From Jeotgalibacillus soli (GTDB taxonomy: Bacteria > Bacillota > Bacilli > Bacillales > Jeotgalibacillaceae), in NCBI RefSeq assembly GCF_000829435.1, contig NZ_JXRP01000018.1:62001-126000 (forward strand): a DNA stretch of 64,000 bases, in the 5' to 3' direction. The position numbers and the translations under genes were made by a program. Shown piece by piece: positions 34,460-44,406 of the stretch. Within the stretch, counting starts at the first letter, position 1. Every line of letters begins with the position of its first letter. The notes beneath the pieces are model-generated. The model was not told the origin of the DNA. It ran no database searches and was given only the letters and a program-made list of their open reading frames with translations.

Positions 34460-36385
34460 TTGAAAAAACTACCTGCTCGAATTATTCGAAAACGATTGAT
34501 GATCGCCTTTTTCCTTTTTCTTCTGGGACTCACTATCATGATAACGCGTCTATTTATTGTCCAATTTGTTTCACATGATACACTTTTGACAAAGGCATTA
34601 AACAGCTGGAGCAGAGAGCTTCCTCTGGAGTCTGAAAGAGGAAGTATTTATGATCGAAACGGAGAAGCAATTGTATTAAATAAGCTGGCTCCGAGTGTTT
34701 ATTTAATTCCACGACAAATCGAGGATCGGGAAAAAACTGCTAAGCAGCTCTCGGACATTTTGCAGCTGCCTTATGAGAAGGCAATACAGCATGTAGAGAA
34801 AAATGTTTCAATCGAAAAGATTCATCCAGAAGGACGCAAGCTTTCTTTTGATCAAGTGAGGAAAATTGAGGACGCGGCACTTGCTGGTGTCTACATCGCT
34901 GACGATTTTGAACGTCAATATCCAAATGGTCGTGCACTTTCCCACGTATTAGGTTTTATTGGTGTGGATAATCAAGGATTATCTGGACTTGAACTGATGC
35001 ATGATGAGAAGCTAAAAGGTGAAAATGGTGCTATTGAGTTTTTTACAGATGCAAAAGGAAAAGACATGGAACAAATGGGGAGCCAATATAATCTTCCTTT
35101 GCCAGGGGAGGATTTATACTTGACGATTGATGAAAGAATTCAATCAATATTGGAGCGAGAATTAACAAATGCACAGATTACATATAACCCTGACCAAATG
35201 CTTGCGATTGCGATGAATCCAAAATCAGGTGAAATATTAGGGATGGCAAGTCGCCCCGATTTTCATCCATCCGCTTTTCAAGAAACAAATCCGGATATTT
35301 ATAACCGCATTCTTCCTATCTGGAGTACATATGAACCAGGTTCTACCTTTAAAATCATTACACTTGCCGCTGCTTTAGAGGAAAAAAAAGTTGATTTAGA
35401 AAATGAACACTTTTTCGATAGCGGTCATGTAGAGGTTGGGGGCTCCACCCTACATTGCTGGAAGAGGGAGGGTCATGGTGATCAGACCTTTCTTGAGGTA
35501 GTAGAAAATTCATGTAATCCCGGCTTCATCGAAATGGGTCAGCGCTTGGGCAAGGAAACCTTGTTTTCATATATTGATAAATTTGGCTTTGGTGAAAAAA
35601 CAGGGATTGATCTTCAAGGAGAAGCAAGCGGGATCTTATTTTCACTAGATCGGGTAGGACCTGTTGAATTAGCGACAACTTCTTTTGGGCAGGGAGTTTC
35701 TGTCACTCCTTTACAGCAAATAACAGCTGTTTCAGCAGCAATTAATGGAGGGTATTTATACACACCTCATATTGCGAAAAAGTGGGTTAATCCATTGGAT
35801 GGAGAAGTTACGGAAGAGATAAAGCCAGAAATGAAACGAAGGGTGATCTCAGAAGAAACTTCCAAAAAAGTGCGAGAAGCATTGGAAAGCGTTGTAGCAC
35901 AAGGTACTGGACGAAATGCTTTTGTTGAATCGTACCGGGTGGGCGGAAAAACAGGAACAGCACAAAAAGTAAAAGATGGAAGATATATGGATGATAGTTA
36001 TATCGTATCGTTTATTGGATTTGCTCCAAGCGATGATCCGGAAATTATCGTGTATTTAGCGATTGACCATCCAAAGAATACAGTTCAATTTGGTGGAGTT
36101 GTCACTGCGCCGATTGTTGGCAAAGTGATAGAGGATAGCTTGAGCATATTGGGTGTAAAGCCAAGAACTTCTCAAATCGATAAAGAAGTACAGTGGCTCG
36201 ATCCTGTTACTTATAAAATTCCAGATCTAACAGGTTTTACCATTATGGAATTAAAAGAAGTGCTGCTTCCATTAAAGCTTGATATACAAGGAACAGGAGA
36301 AAAGGTAATAAGTCAATCACCAAATCCAAACGTTACTGTGAACGAGGGATCTACGATTCGCGTCATGATGGGAAATGGGGATTGA
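34460..36385 (+). CDS. spoVD: Sporulation-specific penicillin-binding protein SpoVD
   Basis: SpoVD is the class B transpeptidase for spore cortex peptidoglycan and works with SpoVE. This 641-residue protein has an N-terminal helix, a dimerisation domain, catalytic motifs Ser295-Thr-Phe-Lys, SCN (in VENSCNPGF) and KTGT, and a single PASTA domain. The redox-sensitive cysteine pair known from B. subtilis SpoVD is preserved (LHCWKR and NSCNP). I chose TTG at 34460: GGGAGGAGGA lies 9 bases upstream, and upstream in-frame ATGs overlap or precede that site. Confidence 0.94.
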   Translation: MKKLPARIIRKRLMIAFFLFLLGLTIMITRLFIVQFVSHDTLLTKALNSWSRELPLESERGSIYDRNGEAIVLNKLAPSVYLIPRQIEDREKTAKQLSDILQLPYEKAIQHVEKNVSIEKIHPEGRKLSFDQVRKIEDAALAGVYIADDFERQYPNGRALSHVLGFIGVDNQGLSGLELMHDEKLKGENGAIEFFTDAKGKDMEQMGSQYNLPLPGEDLYLTIDERIQSILERELTNAQITYNPDQMLAIAMNPKSGEILGMASRPDFHPSAFQETNPDIYNRILPIWSTYEPGSTFKIITLAAALEEKKVDLENEHFFDSGHVEVGGSTLHCWKREGHGDQTFLEVVENSCNPGFIEMGQRLGKETLFSYIDKFGFGEKTGIDLQGEASGILFSLDRVGPVELATTSFGQGVSVTPLQQITAVSAAINGGYLYTPHIAKKWVNPLDGEVTEEIKPEMKRRVISEETSKKVREALESVVAQGTGRNAFVESYRVGGKTGTAQKVKDGRYMDDSYIVSFIGFAPSDDPEIIVYLAIDHPKNTVQFGGVVTAPIVGKVIEDSLSILGVKPRTSQIDKEVQWLDPVTYKIPDLTGFTIMELKEVLLPLKLDIQGTGEKVISQSPNPNVTVNEGSTIRVMMGNGD

Positions 36386-36451
36386 GATTCATGAATGAAC
36401 TCAGTTACAATAGTATGAGATTTCACTGTATCCGAGTGAGGAGTTGAAAGA

Positions 36452-37942
36452 ATGAAATTATTGGAATTGTTACATTGTCTTCCCTATTACGAAAAAAATG
36501 GACATAATAATGATCCAATCATTAAATATATATCCCATCATCACAAGCAAGTTATCCCGGAAACATTGTTTGTAGCGTTGAAAGGAATTAAATCAGACGG
36601 TAAGGACTACATAAATGAGGCTGTTGCTAAGGGTGCTGTAGCGATCGTTTGTGAGGATGCTTTAGATTTAACGGTTCCTGTTATAAGAGTAAAAAATGCA
36701 CGGCATGCGTTAGCCTATATCGCCAATCATTTCTATCAGTATCCAAGTCACAAGATGAATATGGTTGGGATAACTGGTACAAATGGAAAAACAACGGTTT
36801 CCCATATGGTACAGTCGATTTTACAGCAGTCCGGGGAACGAACTGGAATAATTGGCACGCTATATATGAAGCAAGGAAATGATACAAAGCAGGCGTCTCA
36901 TACTACACCTGATAGTTTGCTCCTGCAGCGGATCTTAAGCGAATTTTTAGCTGAAAAGGTAACAACAACAGTGATTGAGGTTTCCTCTCATGGTCTCATT
37001 CAAGGAAGACTATTAGGCTGTGATATTGACATTGCCGTATTTACAAATATCACGCAGGATCATTTGGATTATCATGGAACGATGGACAATTATCGCTGGG
37101 CAAAGAGCCTACTATTTTCCCAATTGGGTCACAGGCATTTGGCAGATTCGCCAAAATTTGCAATCCTCAATGAGGATGACCCTTTTTCAGAAACACTTAA
37201 AAAAGCAACCTCTGCACACATTGTAACCTATGGCCTTACAAAAGAAGCAGATGTGTTTGCAACGGATATCAGATACGGTCACCATTATACTGTCTTTACG
37301 GTCCATACCCCAAAAGGAAGCTGTTTTATTTCTATCCCGGTTGTTGGTGTTTTTAATGTTTACAATGCCCTTGCAGCGATATCCACGGCAATCGTTAAAA
37401 ATCTTTCGCTTCAAGAAATAAAAAACGGATTGTCTAAAATGCAAAGTGTGCCTGGTAGGTTTGAACTCGTGGATGCCAATCAAAACTTTACTGTTATTGT
37501 GGATTATGCCCATACTCCAGATAGTTTAAAGAATGTATTAAAGGCGATCGATAAAATGACATCTAAGAGAATACATGTAGTAGTAGGCTGTGGTGGTGAT
37601 CGCGATCGGGCAAAGCGGCCATTAATGGCATCTGTCGCATGCCAGTATGCAACGGATGTTATCTTTACCTCAGATAACCCGCGAAGTGAATCGGCTTTAA
37701 GTATTATTCGTGATATGGAAGAAGGCGTGACCGGGCAGTTTTATACAGTGATTCCTGACCGGGCGGAAGCGATTGAATTCGCTTTAAGGAATGCAGCTGA
37801 AGGAGATGTGGTTTTGATTGCAGGAAAAGGTCATGAAGCCTATCAGGTTATAGGAGACAGATCAGTCCCCTTTGACGACAAAAAAATCGCTAAAGAGATC
37901 CTTAATGCTTTAAATGATAGCTCGAAGTCAAGCGAGCAGTAA
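36452..37942 (+). CDS. murE: UDP-MurNAc-L-Ala-D-Glu:meso-diaminopimelate ligase
   Basis: MurE adds the third residue of the peptidoglycan stem peptide. The ATP loop GITGTNGKTTVSHM (about 110-123) and the SDNPRSE motif (about 409-415) are present; DNPR specifies meso-diaminopimelate rather than lysine, so the wall is of the A1-gamma type usual for Bacillus. It has 496 residues, with GTGAGGAG before the ATG. It follows spoVD by 66 bases and is followed by a terminator, so it may be transcribed both through pbpB-spoVD and in sporulation. Confidence 0.95.
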   Translation: MKLLELLHCLPYYEKNGHNNDPIIKYISHHHKQVIPETLFVALKGIKSDGKDYINEAVAKGAVAIVCEDALDLTVPVIRVKNARHALAYIANHFYQYPSHKMNMVGITGTNGKTTVSHMVQSILQQSGERTGIIGTLYMKQGNDTKQASHTTPDSLLLQRILSEFLAEKVTTTVIEVSSHGLIQGRLLGCDIDIAVFTNITQDHLDYHGTMDNYRWAKSLLFSQLGHRHLADSPKFAILNEDDPFSETLKKATSAHIVTYGLTKEADVFATDIRYGHHYTVFTVHTPKGSCFISIPVVGVFNVYNALAAISTAIVKNLSLQEIKNGLSKMQSVPGRFELVDANQNFTVIVDYAHTPDSLKNVLKAIDKMTSKRIHVVVGCGGDRDRAKRPLMASVACQYATDVIFTSDNPRSESALSIIRDMEEGVTGQFYTVIPDRAEAIEFALRNAAEGDVVLIAGKGHEAYQVIGDRSVPFDDKKIAKEILNALNDSSKSSEQ

Positions 37943-37953
37943 CGAACAAAGCC

Positions 37954-38026
37954 TTGTAAGGTGCGATGATAAAATAACGGAGCAACTAACCGTGATTTGT
38001 CATCGTAGTCTTGCGGTTTTTTTTTT
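37954..38026 (+). terminator. Long imperfect terminator after murE
   Basis: TTGTAAG (37954-37960) and CGATGA (37964-37969) pair with CTTGCGG and TCATCG (38010-38016 and 38000-38005); an inner ACGG/CCGT stem sits in the loop; ten T follow (38017-38026). A competing short hairpin AACCG/CGGTT (37988-37992 with 38014-38018) could form with the same T run. Confidence 0.75.
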
Positions 38027-38086
38027 GAAGAGAAAATAAATGTTAGAGAATAAAGGAAAGAGAAATATAAAAATACAAAATAATAC

Positions 38087-38162
38087 TTTACGTTGATCGT
38101 TTTGGCTACTATGATAATATGGGGTCTTTTTGTAGGAAAGATGGCTAGACCTACGATATAAT
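38087..38162 (+). promoter_or_regulatory. Possible promoters for mraY
   Basis: TTTACG (38087-38092), 17 bases, TATGAT (38110-38115) is a plausible sigma-A promoter. A second perfect -10 TATAAT (38157-38162) has a TTGTAG only at 21-base spacing. With the murE terminator upstream, mraY needs its own start. Confidence 0.45.
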
Positions 38163-38217
38163 ACAATAATATTGCTTATGAATACATAAGGTAAGGGAAT
38201 TGTAAGGAGGAGTTTGC

Positions 38218-39192
38218 ATGTCGATTTTGGCAATTATTATCGCAATATTAGTCGGATTTATTGTTACGGTGGCAGTATCACCGCTTTTTATTCCGTATTT
38301 GCGAAAATTAAAATTTGGACAAAGTATTCGTGAAGAAGGACCGCAATCACACCAAAAGAAAACAGGAACACCTACTATGGGTGGTATAATTATTATGCTG
38401 TCGATATTTATTACAACACTTTCGGTAGCATGGATATTTGATCAATTAAATGTATCAACTTTTTTATTGTTATTTGTGACATTGACATTTGGTGTACTTG
38501 GATTTTTGGATGATTTTATTAAAGTGGTTATGAAACGAAATCTGGGATTGACCTCTCTGCAAAAATTAATTGGGCAAATCATTATTTCAATCATTTTTTA
38601 TCTTATTTTTCAAGCTAATGGATTCTCATCAGCTATTTCCATTCCGTTTACCGATTTTGAAGTAAATCTAGGAATACTTTATATGGGATTTGTGATTTTT
38701 TGGCTTGTTGGGTTTTCAAATGCGGTTAATCTGACGGATGGGTTGGATGGTTTAGTGTCAGGCACCGCTGCTATTTCATTTGGTGCGTTTTCCATTATCG
38801 CTTGGCAACAAGAGCAATTTGCAGTTGCTATATTTTGTCTTGCTGTAATTGGCGCGTTGCTTGGATTTCTCGTCTTTAATGCTCATCCTGCTAAAGTATT
38901 TATGGGAGATACCGGATCTCTTGCTCTTGGAGGGGCTATTGCCACCGTATCAATATTATTAAAGCAGGAACTATTACTGCTGTTAATTGGACTAGTTTTC
39001 GTATTTGAGACGTTATCCGTCATCATGCAAGTAACTTCTTTTAAGCTTACGGGGAAACGAATATTTAAAATGAGTCCACTCCACCATCATTTTGAGTTAA
39101 TTGGCTGGTCTGAGTGGAAGGTTGTAACGGTCTTTTGGGCAGCAGGAATAGTGGTAGCCACCTTGGGAGTGGCGATAGGAGTGTGGGTATAA
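38218..39192 (+). CDS. mraY: Phospho-N-acetylmuramoyl-pentapeptide transferase
   Basis: MraY makes lipid I on the cytoplasmic membrane face. The 324-residue protein has about ten helices. Conserved motifs are GTPTMGG (about 54-60), FLDDFIKV (about 98-105), [12 protein letters not shown] (about 170-181), the Asp-rich [12 protein letters not shown] and the histidine cluster [20 protein letters not shown] precedes the ATG. The stop overlaps the murD start (TAATG). Confidence 0.96.
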   Translation: MSILAIIIAILVGFIVTVAVSPLFIPYLRKLKFGQSIREEGPQSHQKKTGTPTMGGIIIMLSIFITTLSVAWIFDQLNVSTFLLLFVTLTFGVLGFLDDFIKVVMKRNLGLTSLQKLIGQIIISIIFYLIFQANGFSSAISIPFTDFEVNLGILYMGFVIFWLVGFSNAVNLTDGLDGLVSGTAAISFGAFSIIAWQQEQFAVAIFCLAVIGALLGFLVFNAHPAKVFMGDTGSLALGGAIATVSILLKQELLLLLIGLVFVFETLSVIMQVTSFKLTGKRIFKMSPLHHHFELIGWSEWKVVTVFWAAGIVVATLGVAIGVWV

Positions 39193-40541
39193 TGAAATCT
39201 ATTTCAACATACGAAAACAAGAAAGTTCTAGTGGTGGGGCTTGCAAAAAGCGGAGTTGCCGCATCACTGCTATTGCATCGATTGGGCGCTTTTGTAACGG
39301 TGAATGATTGGAAGCCGCTCTCAGAGAATAAAGAAGCACAAGCCTTATTGGATGAAGGTATTAAAGTGATTTGTGGCAGTCATCCAGTTGAACTTTTAGA
39401 TGAAGGTTTTGAATTTATTGTGAAAAATCCAGGGATTCCTTATACGAATCCTCTGATTTCAGGGGCCGTTGAGATGGGGCTTCCTGTATTAACTGAAGTA
39501 GAATTAGCTTTCCAAATAAGTGAAGCAGACATTATAGGAATCACAGGTACAAATGGAAAAACAACGACCACAACACTCGTGCACCATATGCTGAATGCAG
39601 GAGGAAAACGGGCCTTCATGGCTGGTAATATTGGGACTGTGGCTTGTGAGGTAGCTCAAGAGGCTTCTGAAGAAGATACAATGGTAATTGAGCTGTCATC
39701 TTTTCAGTTGATGGGAATCAAAGAATTTAAGCCGTCAATCGCAATTATCACAAATCTCTATGATGCGCATTTAGACTACCATAGTTCCAAAAATGAGTAT
39801 GCAATGGCTAAGTCTGCAATTACAAAGAATCAGACGAAAAATGATTTCTTAATTGTCAATGCGGATCAGCCAGAACTGCTGGAGTTAGTACAGGATACAA
39901 AAGCACAAGTTCTTCCATTTTCGACTTCTAGAAAACTAGAGGGCGGTTTGTATGTAGCTAACGGTTCAATCTACTATAATCAGGAAGAAATTATACGAAT
40001 ACAAGACATTGTTTTACCAGGAGCACATAACCTAGAAAATATTCTTGCAGCCATTGGTGCTGCTAAACTCTCGAATATTGAGAATGAAGCGATTGTAGCA
40101 GTGTTAACTACTTTTACAGGAGTGCGCCACCGGACGCAATTTGTACGAGAATGGCAGGGAAGAAAGTTTTACAATGATTCAAAAGCTACGAATTCACTGG
40201 CAACAAAGAGCGCGCTAGCTGCTTTTACTAAGCCGACGATTTTACTTTGCGGAGGATTAGACAGAGGAAATGATTTTGATGAGTTGCTTCCTTATTTAAA
40301 TAATGTTAAAGCCATGATCGTTTTTGGACAAACCGCCCAAAAAATGAAGGAATTAGGTGAAAAGGCGGGTATTTCTATAATTAAAAAAGTTGAAAGTGTT
40401 AAAGAAAGTGTTCCTTCAGCAGTAGAAATATCAGAAGAAGGTGATATTGTTTTACTTTCGCCCGCGTGCGCTAGCTGGGATCAGCACCCAACTTTTGAAG
40501 TAAGAGGAGACATATTTATTGAGGAAGTGAATAGACTGTAA
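39192..40541 (+). CDS. murD: UDP-MurNAc-L-alanine:D-glutamate ligase
   Basis: MurD adds D-glutamate to UDP-MurNAc-L-alanine. The 449-residue ligase has an N-terminal nucleotide-binding domain (VLVVGLAKSGVAA), the ATP loop GITGTNGKTTTTT (about 117-129) and the C-terminal motifs NDSKATNS and LSPACASWD. I start at ATG 39192, overlapping the mraY stop by one base; a longer in-frame extension into mraY is not needed. spoVE follows 46 bases later. Confidence 0.96.
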   Translation: MKSISTYENKKVLVVGLAKSGVAASLLLHRLGAFVTVNDWKPLSENKEAQALLDEGIKVICGSHPVELLDEGFEFIVKNPGIPYTNPLISGAVEMGLPVLTEVELAFQISEADIIGITGTNGKTTTTTLVHHMLNAGGKRAFMAGNIGTVACEVAQEASEEDTMVIELSSFQLMGIKEFKPSIAIITNLYDAHLDYHSSKNEYAMAKSAITKNQTKNDFLIVNADQPELLELVQDTKAQVLPFSTSRKLEGGLYVANGSIYYNQEEIIRIQDIVLPGAHNLENILAAIGAAKLSNIENEAIVAVLTTFTGVRHRTQFVREWQGRKFYNDSKATNSLATKSALAAFTKPTILLCGGLDRGNDFDELLPYLNNVKAMIVFGQTAQKMKELGEKAGISIIKKVESVKESVPSAVEISEEGDIVLLSPACASWDQHPTFEVRGDIFIEEVNRL

Positions 40542-40587
40542 TAGGGCAGTATTAGCGCTCAATCCATGTTAGTGAGGGTTTTATCAG

Positions 40588-41670
40588 ATGGATCGTTGGC
40601 TAGTAGCACTAATTGTCGTATGTGTCTTTTTTGGAATTGTCATGATTGACAGTGCAAGTTCTGTATGGGCACTTGACCGATTTGCAGACAAGCATTATTT
40701 TTCTAAGCGCCAATTGATATTTGCCTGCTTTGGACTCGTTGTCATGTTTTTTATTTCCAAGGTGGATTACTGGATATGGAAAAAATTCGTATGGATTGCC
40801 TATGGAGGTGGAATATTACTTCTCAGCCTCGTTTTAATTCCTGGTGTTGGTTTAGTCCGGAACGGTTCACAAAGCTGGTTAGGTGTTGGACCTCTTTCGC
40901 TTCAACCATCTGAATTCGCAAAGATAGGTGTATTATTGCTCTTAGCAAAAAAGATCGAGAAGGAACAGCACTTAATGAACAATTTGCTGAAAGGGATTGC
41001 ACCTCTTATGCTGTTGCTGTTGGTTCCTTTTGGACTGGTTATGCTTCAGCCTGATCTCGGAACAGGGACAGTAATGCTTGGAACGGGAATGTCCCTTTTA
41101 TTTTTAGCGGGTGCTCCCTATCGCTTTTTTGCAGGGCTGATCCTGCTGGGTTTGACCGGGTTTGCGGCATTAGTCATTTCTGCTCCGTATAGACTTCAGC
41201 GTATTGTTTCGTATTTGGATCCTTGGCAAGACCCGTTGGGTGCTGGCTTTCAAATGATTCAATCACTTTATGCAATAGGACCAGGGGCAATGTTTGGATT
41301 TGGTCTGGGGGAAAGCAGACAAAAATATTTTTATTTACCAGAGCCCCAAAATGATTTTATCTTCGCCATTGTTGCAGAAGAGCTTGGTTTTTTTGGTGGA
41401 GCAATACTTATCGCGCTATTTGGTGCGATCGCCTGGCGCGGCATTTTGATTGCATTGCGTGCACCTGATCATTTTGGTCAGCTGCTTGCTGGTGGAATTG
41501 TACTTATGATTGGAATCCAAGTAATGATTAACGTTTCTGTTGTTATCGGGTTAATCCCAGTTACTGGTATTACATTGCCGTTTATGAGCTACGGGGGATC
41601 CTCGTTATTACTCATATTACTATCATGTGGCATTCTGCTTAACATTAGCAGGCACTCAACTGCACTTTAA
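40588..41670 (+). CDS. spoVE: SEDS-family glycosyltransferase SpoVE
   Basis: SpoVE polymerises glycan strands for the spore cortex with SpoVD. This 360-residue protein has about ten helices and SEDS features: PFGLVMLQPDLGTG with the catalytic Asp in the long extracellular loop region, SLYAIGPGAMFGFGLGESRQK and GLIPVTGITLPFMSYGGSS. By sequence alone it could be FtsW; its location between murD and murB in a sporulation-capable dcw cluster favours SpoVE. A terminator follows. The expected murG does not. Confidence 0.9.
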   Translation: MDRWLVALIVVCVFFGIVMIDSASSVWALDRFADKHYFSKRQLIFACFGLVVMFFISKVDYWIWKKFVWIAYGGGILLLSLVLIPGVGLVRNGSQSWLGVGPLSLQPSEFAKIGVLLLLAKKIEKEQHLMNNLLKGIAPLMLLLLVPFGLVMLQPDLGTGTVMLGTGMSLLFLAGAPYRFFAGLILLGLTGFAALVISAPYRLQRIVSYLDPWQDPLGAGFQMIQSLYAIGPGAMFGFGLGESRQKYFYLPEPQNDFIFAIVAEELGFFGGAILIALFGAIAWRGILIALRAPDHFGQLLAGGIVLMIGIQVMINVSVVIGLIPVTGITLPFMSYGGSSLLLILLSCGILLNISRHSTAL

Positions 41671-41683
41671 TTTAGGGGAAAAT

Positions 41684-41817
41684 AGAGGATAGCAGGAGAG
41701 AAATCTCCCGTTGTCCTCTTTTTTAACTAGCTTATGTGGCAATTGCATCAGTTGGAAAACATTTCTTTTACAATTTAATGACGAACCGCTTGAAGAAGTG
41801 TGTTCTTGGATTAGAAT
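41684..41817 (+). promoter_or_regulatory. spoVE terminator and murB promoter region
   Basis: The terminator is AGAGGA..GGAGA with TCTCC..TCCTCT (41684-41699 with 41704-41719) followed by T. Then TTGAAG (41790-41795), 16 bases, TAGAAT (41812-41817) is a plausible sigma-A promoter for murB. This 245-base gap is where murG sits in B. subtilis; no murG remnant is visible. Confidence 0.65.
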
Positions 41818-41915
41818 AGTGTAGTATAGGGAAAAGACATTATTGCGGAGATTTGCTTCTTTAAAGATGAAAACAGCAAATCCTGCAAATGTAGATTTTT
41901 TTAAGGAGAGAAAGT

Positions 41916-42839
41916 ATGGATAATTTTGTGAAAAATTTAAAGGAAGCTAATGTGGGTCAAGTAACGGTTAGTGGAATACTCGCTAATCATACGACTATGA
42001 AAATAGGCGGTCCTGCCGATGTGCTTGTTGAACCTTCATCCCTTGATGGATTAAAAGAAACAATGGAACTGGTTAGACAACACAATATACAGTGGAGAGC
42101 CATTGGAAGAGGTTCAAATTTACTAGTCAGTGACGCTGGAATTCGCGGGGTCGTAATAAAGCTTGGAAAAGGTATGGATGCATTTCAAAGAACTGGAACG
42201 ACGATTAAGGTAGGTGCAGGCTATTCTATTATTGTTTTAGCCACCCAGATGGCTAAAGAAGGACTAGACGGCTTGCAATTTGCCAGTGGTATACCAGGTT
42301 CTGTTGGTGGTTCAGTTTACATGAATGCTGGAGCTCACGGCTCTGATATTTCAAGAATATTAAAAAGAGCCCATATTCTTTTTCCGGATGGAACGATGGA
42401 ATGGCTCACAAATGAAGAAATGAAATTTTCATATCGTACTTCAGTTTTACAAAAAGAACGCCCAGGAATTGTGTTAGAAGCTGAATTTTTATTGATAGAA
42501 GGTAACAAAGAGTCAATTAAAGCCGATATGAAAAAGTATAAGGAGTATCGAAGAAATACTCAGCCATGGAATCATCCGTGTGCAGGGAGTATATTTCGGA
42601 ATCCACTGCCGGAATATGCGGGTCTCTTAGTTGAAAGGGCTCAGTTAAAGGGTTATCAGATTGGAGGAGCTCAAGTATCTCCAATGCATGGCAACTTTAT
42701 TGTAAATGCTGGAGGGGCAACTTCTAAAGATGTGCAGCAATTAATTAAGCATATTAAAAAAACAGTATTCGATCAGTATGGAATTGAAATGGAAACCGAA
42801 GTAGAATGGGTAGGAGACCAATCGGACCTGTTAGGATAG
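41916..42839 (+). CDS. murB: UDP-N-acetylenolpyruvoylglucosamine reductase
   Basis: MurB reduces the enolpyruvyl group with NADPH and FAD to form UDP-MurNAc. The 307-residue flavoprotein shows the FAD-binding segments [13 protein letters not shown] (about 66-78) and [18 protein letters not shown] (about 126-143), the catalytic serine in CAGSIFRNP (about 223-231), and the C-terminal [24 protein letters not shown] precedes the ATG. It appears to start a new transcript running into divIB. Confidence 0.95.
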   Translation: MDNFVKNLKEANVGQVTVSGILANHTTMKIGGPADVLVEPSSLDGLKETMELVRQHNIQWRAIGRGSNLLVSDAGIRGVVIKLGKGMDAFQRTGTTIKVGAGYSIIVLATQMAKEGLDGLQFASGIPGSVGGSVYMNAGAHGSDISRILKRAHILFPDGTMEWLTNEEMKFSYRTSVLQKERPGIVLEAEFLLIEGNKESIKADMKKYKEYRRNTQPWNHPCAGSIFRNPLPEYAGLLVERAQLKGYQIGGAQVSPMHGNFIVNAGGATSKDVQQLIKHIKKTVFDQYGIEMETEVEWVGDQSDLLG

Positions 42840-42851
42840 TGAGGCAGGTTG

Positions 42852-43682
42852 ATGAATATAGATGTCGAAGGAGTGGAAGGATGTATGGGCAGGCAGCCGG
42901 TAGTTTCTTTAGAGGATCGCGTGCCTCAGTTAAAGGAGCGGCGTAAAAAAAGAGCTAATCGTCGACTCATTTTTGTGGTGCTTTTATTTGTTCTGCTCAT
43001 ACTGATTATTCTTTATTTCCAATCTCCTTATAGTAAAATTCAAACCATTGAAGTAGAAGGATCTAATTTGATGCAATCAAACGTTATCATAGATTCCAGC
43101 AGGATCAATGAGGGAGACTCTTATTGGGGAACAGATGCTAATCGAGCAGAAGAGTCAATCATGAACCTGTCTGAGGTGAAAAAAGCGGTTGTTGAAAAGA
43201 AATTTCCAACTACTTTAATGATTCAAATAGAGGAATATAAGCAGGTGGCTTATATAAGACACGATCAGCAGTTTATTCCACTTTTGGAAAACGGTGCTTC
43301 GTCTCTTCCGGTGGCTGCAAATGAGATATCGGCTCACGCTCCTTTACTCATTGGATTTCCGCCAGAAGGGATGCTGGAAAATATGACAAAACAGTTGGCA
43401 GAGCTGCCTTCAGAAGTGCAGGAATCAATTTCTGAGATTCATTATACTCCAACTGAAACAGATCAAAGCCACATTACTGCCTATATGAATGATGGCTTTG
43501 AGGTCTCAGCGCTGATTTCCACTTTTGCTGATAAAATGGTTCATTATCCTTCAATCGTCAGCCAGCTCGATCCTGATGTGAAAGGGGTTATTGACCTTGA
43601 GGTCGGTTCGTATTTTAGAGCCTATGAAACAATGGGTGGAGCGGAGGAAGAAGAATCGAATGAAATCGAAACAGAGGGGTAA
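42852..43682 (+). CDS. divIB: Cell division protein DivIB (FtsQ)
   Basis: DivIB stabilises the FtsL-DivIC complex at the septum. It has a basic cytoplasmic N-terminus, one helix (about 40-57), an extracellular POTRA domain (about 60-130) and a beta domain with a variable C-terminal tail. Conserved parts are YSKIQTIEVEGSNLM and EIHYTPTETDQS. The start is ambiguous: ATG 42852 (276 residues) follows GAGGCAGG, but ATG 42885 has GGAAGG close upstream and gives an N-terminus closer in length to homologues. It overlaps ylxW by 23 bases. Confidence 0.9.
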   Translation: MNIDVEGVEGCMGRQPVVSLEDRVPQLKERRKKRANRRLIFVVLLFVLLILIILYFQSPYSKIQTIEVEGSNLMQSNVIIDSSRINEGDSYWGTDANRAEESIMNLSEVKKAVVEKKFPTTLMIQIEEYKQVAYIRHDQQFIPLLENGASSLPVAANEISAHAPLLIGFPPEGMLENMTKQLAELPSEVQESISEIHYTPTETDQSHITAYMNDGFEVSALISTFADKMVHYPSIVSQLDPDVKGVIDLEVGSYFRAYETMGGAEEEESNEIETEG

Positions 43683-44376
43683 AACTCTCGCATTTTCAAT
43701 TGTATTTTTAGTGGCAGGATTCTTATTATCATTTTCCTATAGCATCACGAAGGATGAACTTGAAAACGGTGAAGTGAGTAGCTCGTCTGGCAGCCGCTAT
43801 GGAGCACAGGAAGAGCGATTGCGTAAAGAGCTATTAGATAAGCAACAAGAAAATATTGCTTTGCAAGATCGTCTTTATGAGCAGCAGGACATTGTACGGG
43901 AATACGAAAAATCAATGTCCTCAGAAGAACAAGCCTTTTTTAATCTTGCTGAAGATGCTGAAAATTATCGGATGTTCTTAGGTAAAATTGCTGTCGAAGG
44001 ACCAGGATTGAGCGTTCAGCTTGAGGATGGAAAGTATGATCCTGCTTCAGGCAATGTAAATGATTATATTGTTCACGAGCACCATGTTTTTAATGTCATG
44101 AATGAGCTTTTTATTGCAGGTGCATCAGCGATCTCCATTAATGGACAGCGAATAAAGCATAATTCCTATATTGTATGCACTGGTCCAGTGATAATGGTTG
44201 ATGGGGTGCAATATCCGGCGCCTTTTACCATTACTGCCATAGGAGATAGTGATGTATTGGCAGCTGCATTAAATTTAACAGGTGGTGTTAGAGATCAACT
44301 TGTTAATGACCATATTGTCTTTACGTTAGAGAAAATTCCTAATATAAAGATGAATCCTGTAATAGCTGATTCGTAA
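43660..44376 (+). CDS. ylxW: DUF881 protein YlxW
   Basis: A 238-residue membrane-anchored protein of the DUF881 family: one N-terminal helix (about 10-28), a coiled coil (about 48-85), then the globular extracellular domain with GPGLSVQLEDG and AGASAISINGQRI signatures. Function is unknown; the gene is conserved in the division cluster. ATG 43660 lies inside the end of divIB behind GGAGGAAG. It forms a tandem paralogous pair with ylxX. Confidence 0.85.
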   Translation: MKSKQRGKTLAFSIVFLVAGFLLSFSYSITKDELENGEVSSSSGSRYGAQEERLRKELLDKQQENIALQDRLYEQQDIVREYEKSMSSEEQAFFNLAEDAENYRMFLGKIAVEGPGLSVQLEDGKYDPASGNVNDYIVHEHHVFNVMNELFIAGASAISINGQRIKHNSYIVCTGPVIMVDGVQYPAPFTITAIGDSDVLAAALNLTGGVRDQLVNDHIVFTLEKIPNIKMNPVIADS

Positions 44377-44406
44377 TTAATGAATGAGAAAGGCGATTAA
44401 TGTTAG

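Noticed and set aside
39114-39191. N-terminal extension of murD into mraY
   Set aside because: The extra residues are translated mraY sequence in another frame; ATG 39192 matches the family start and the stop-start overlap.
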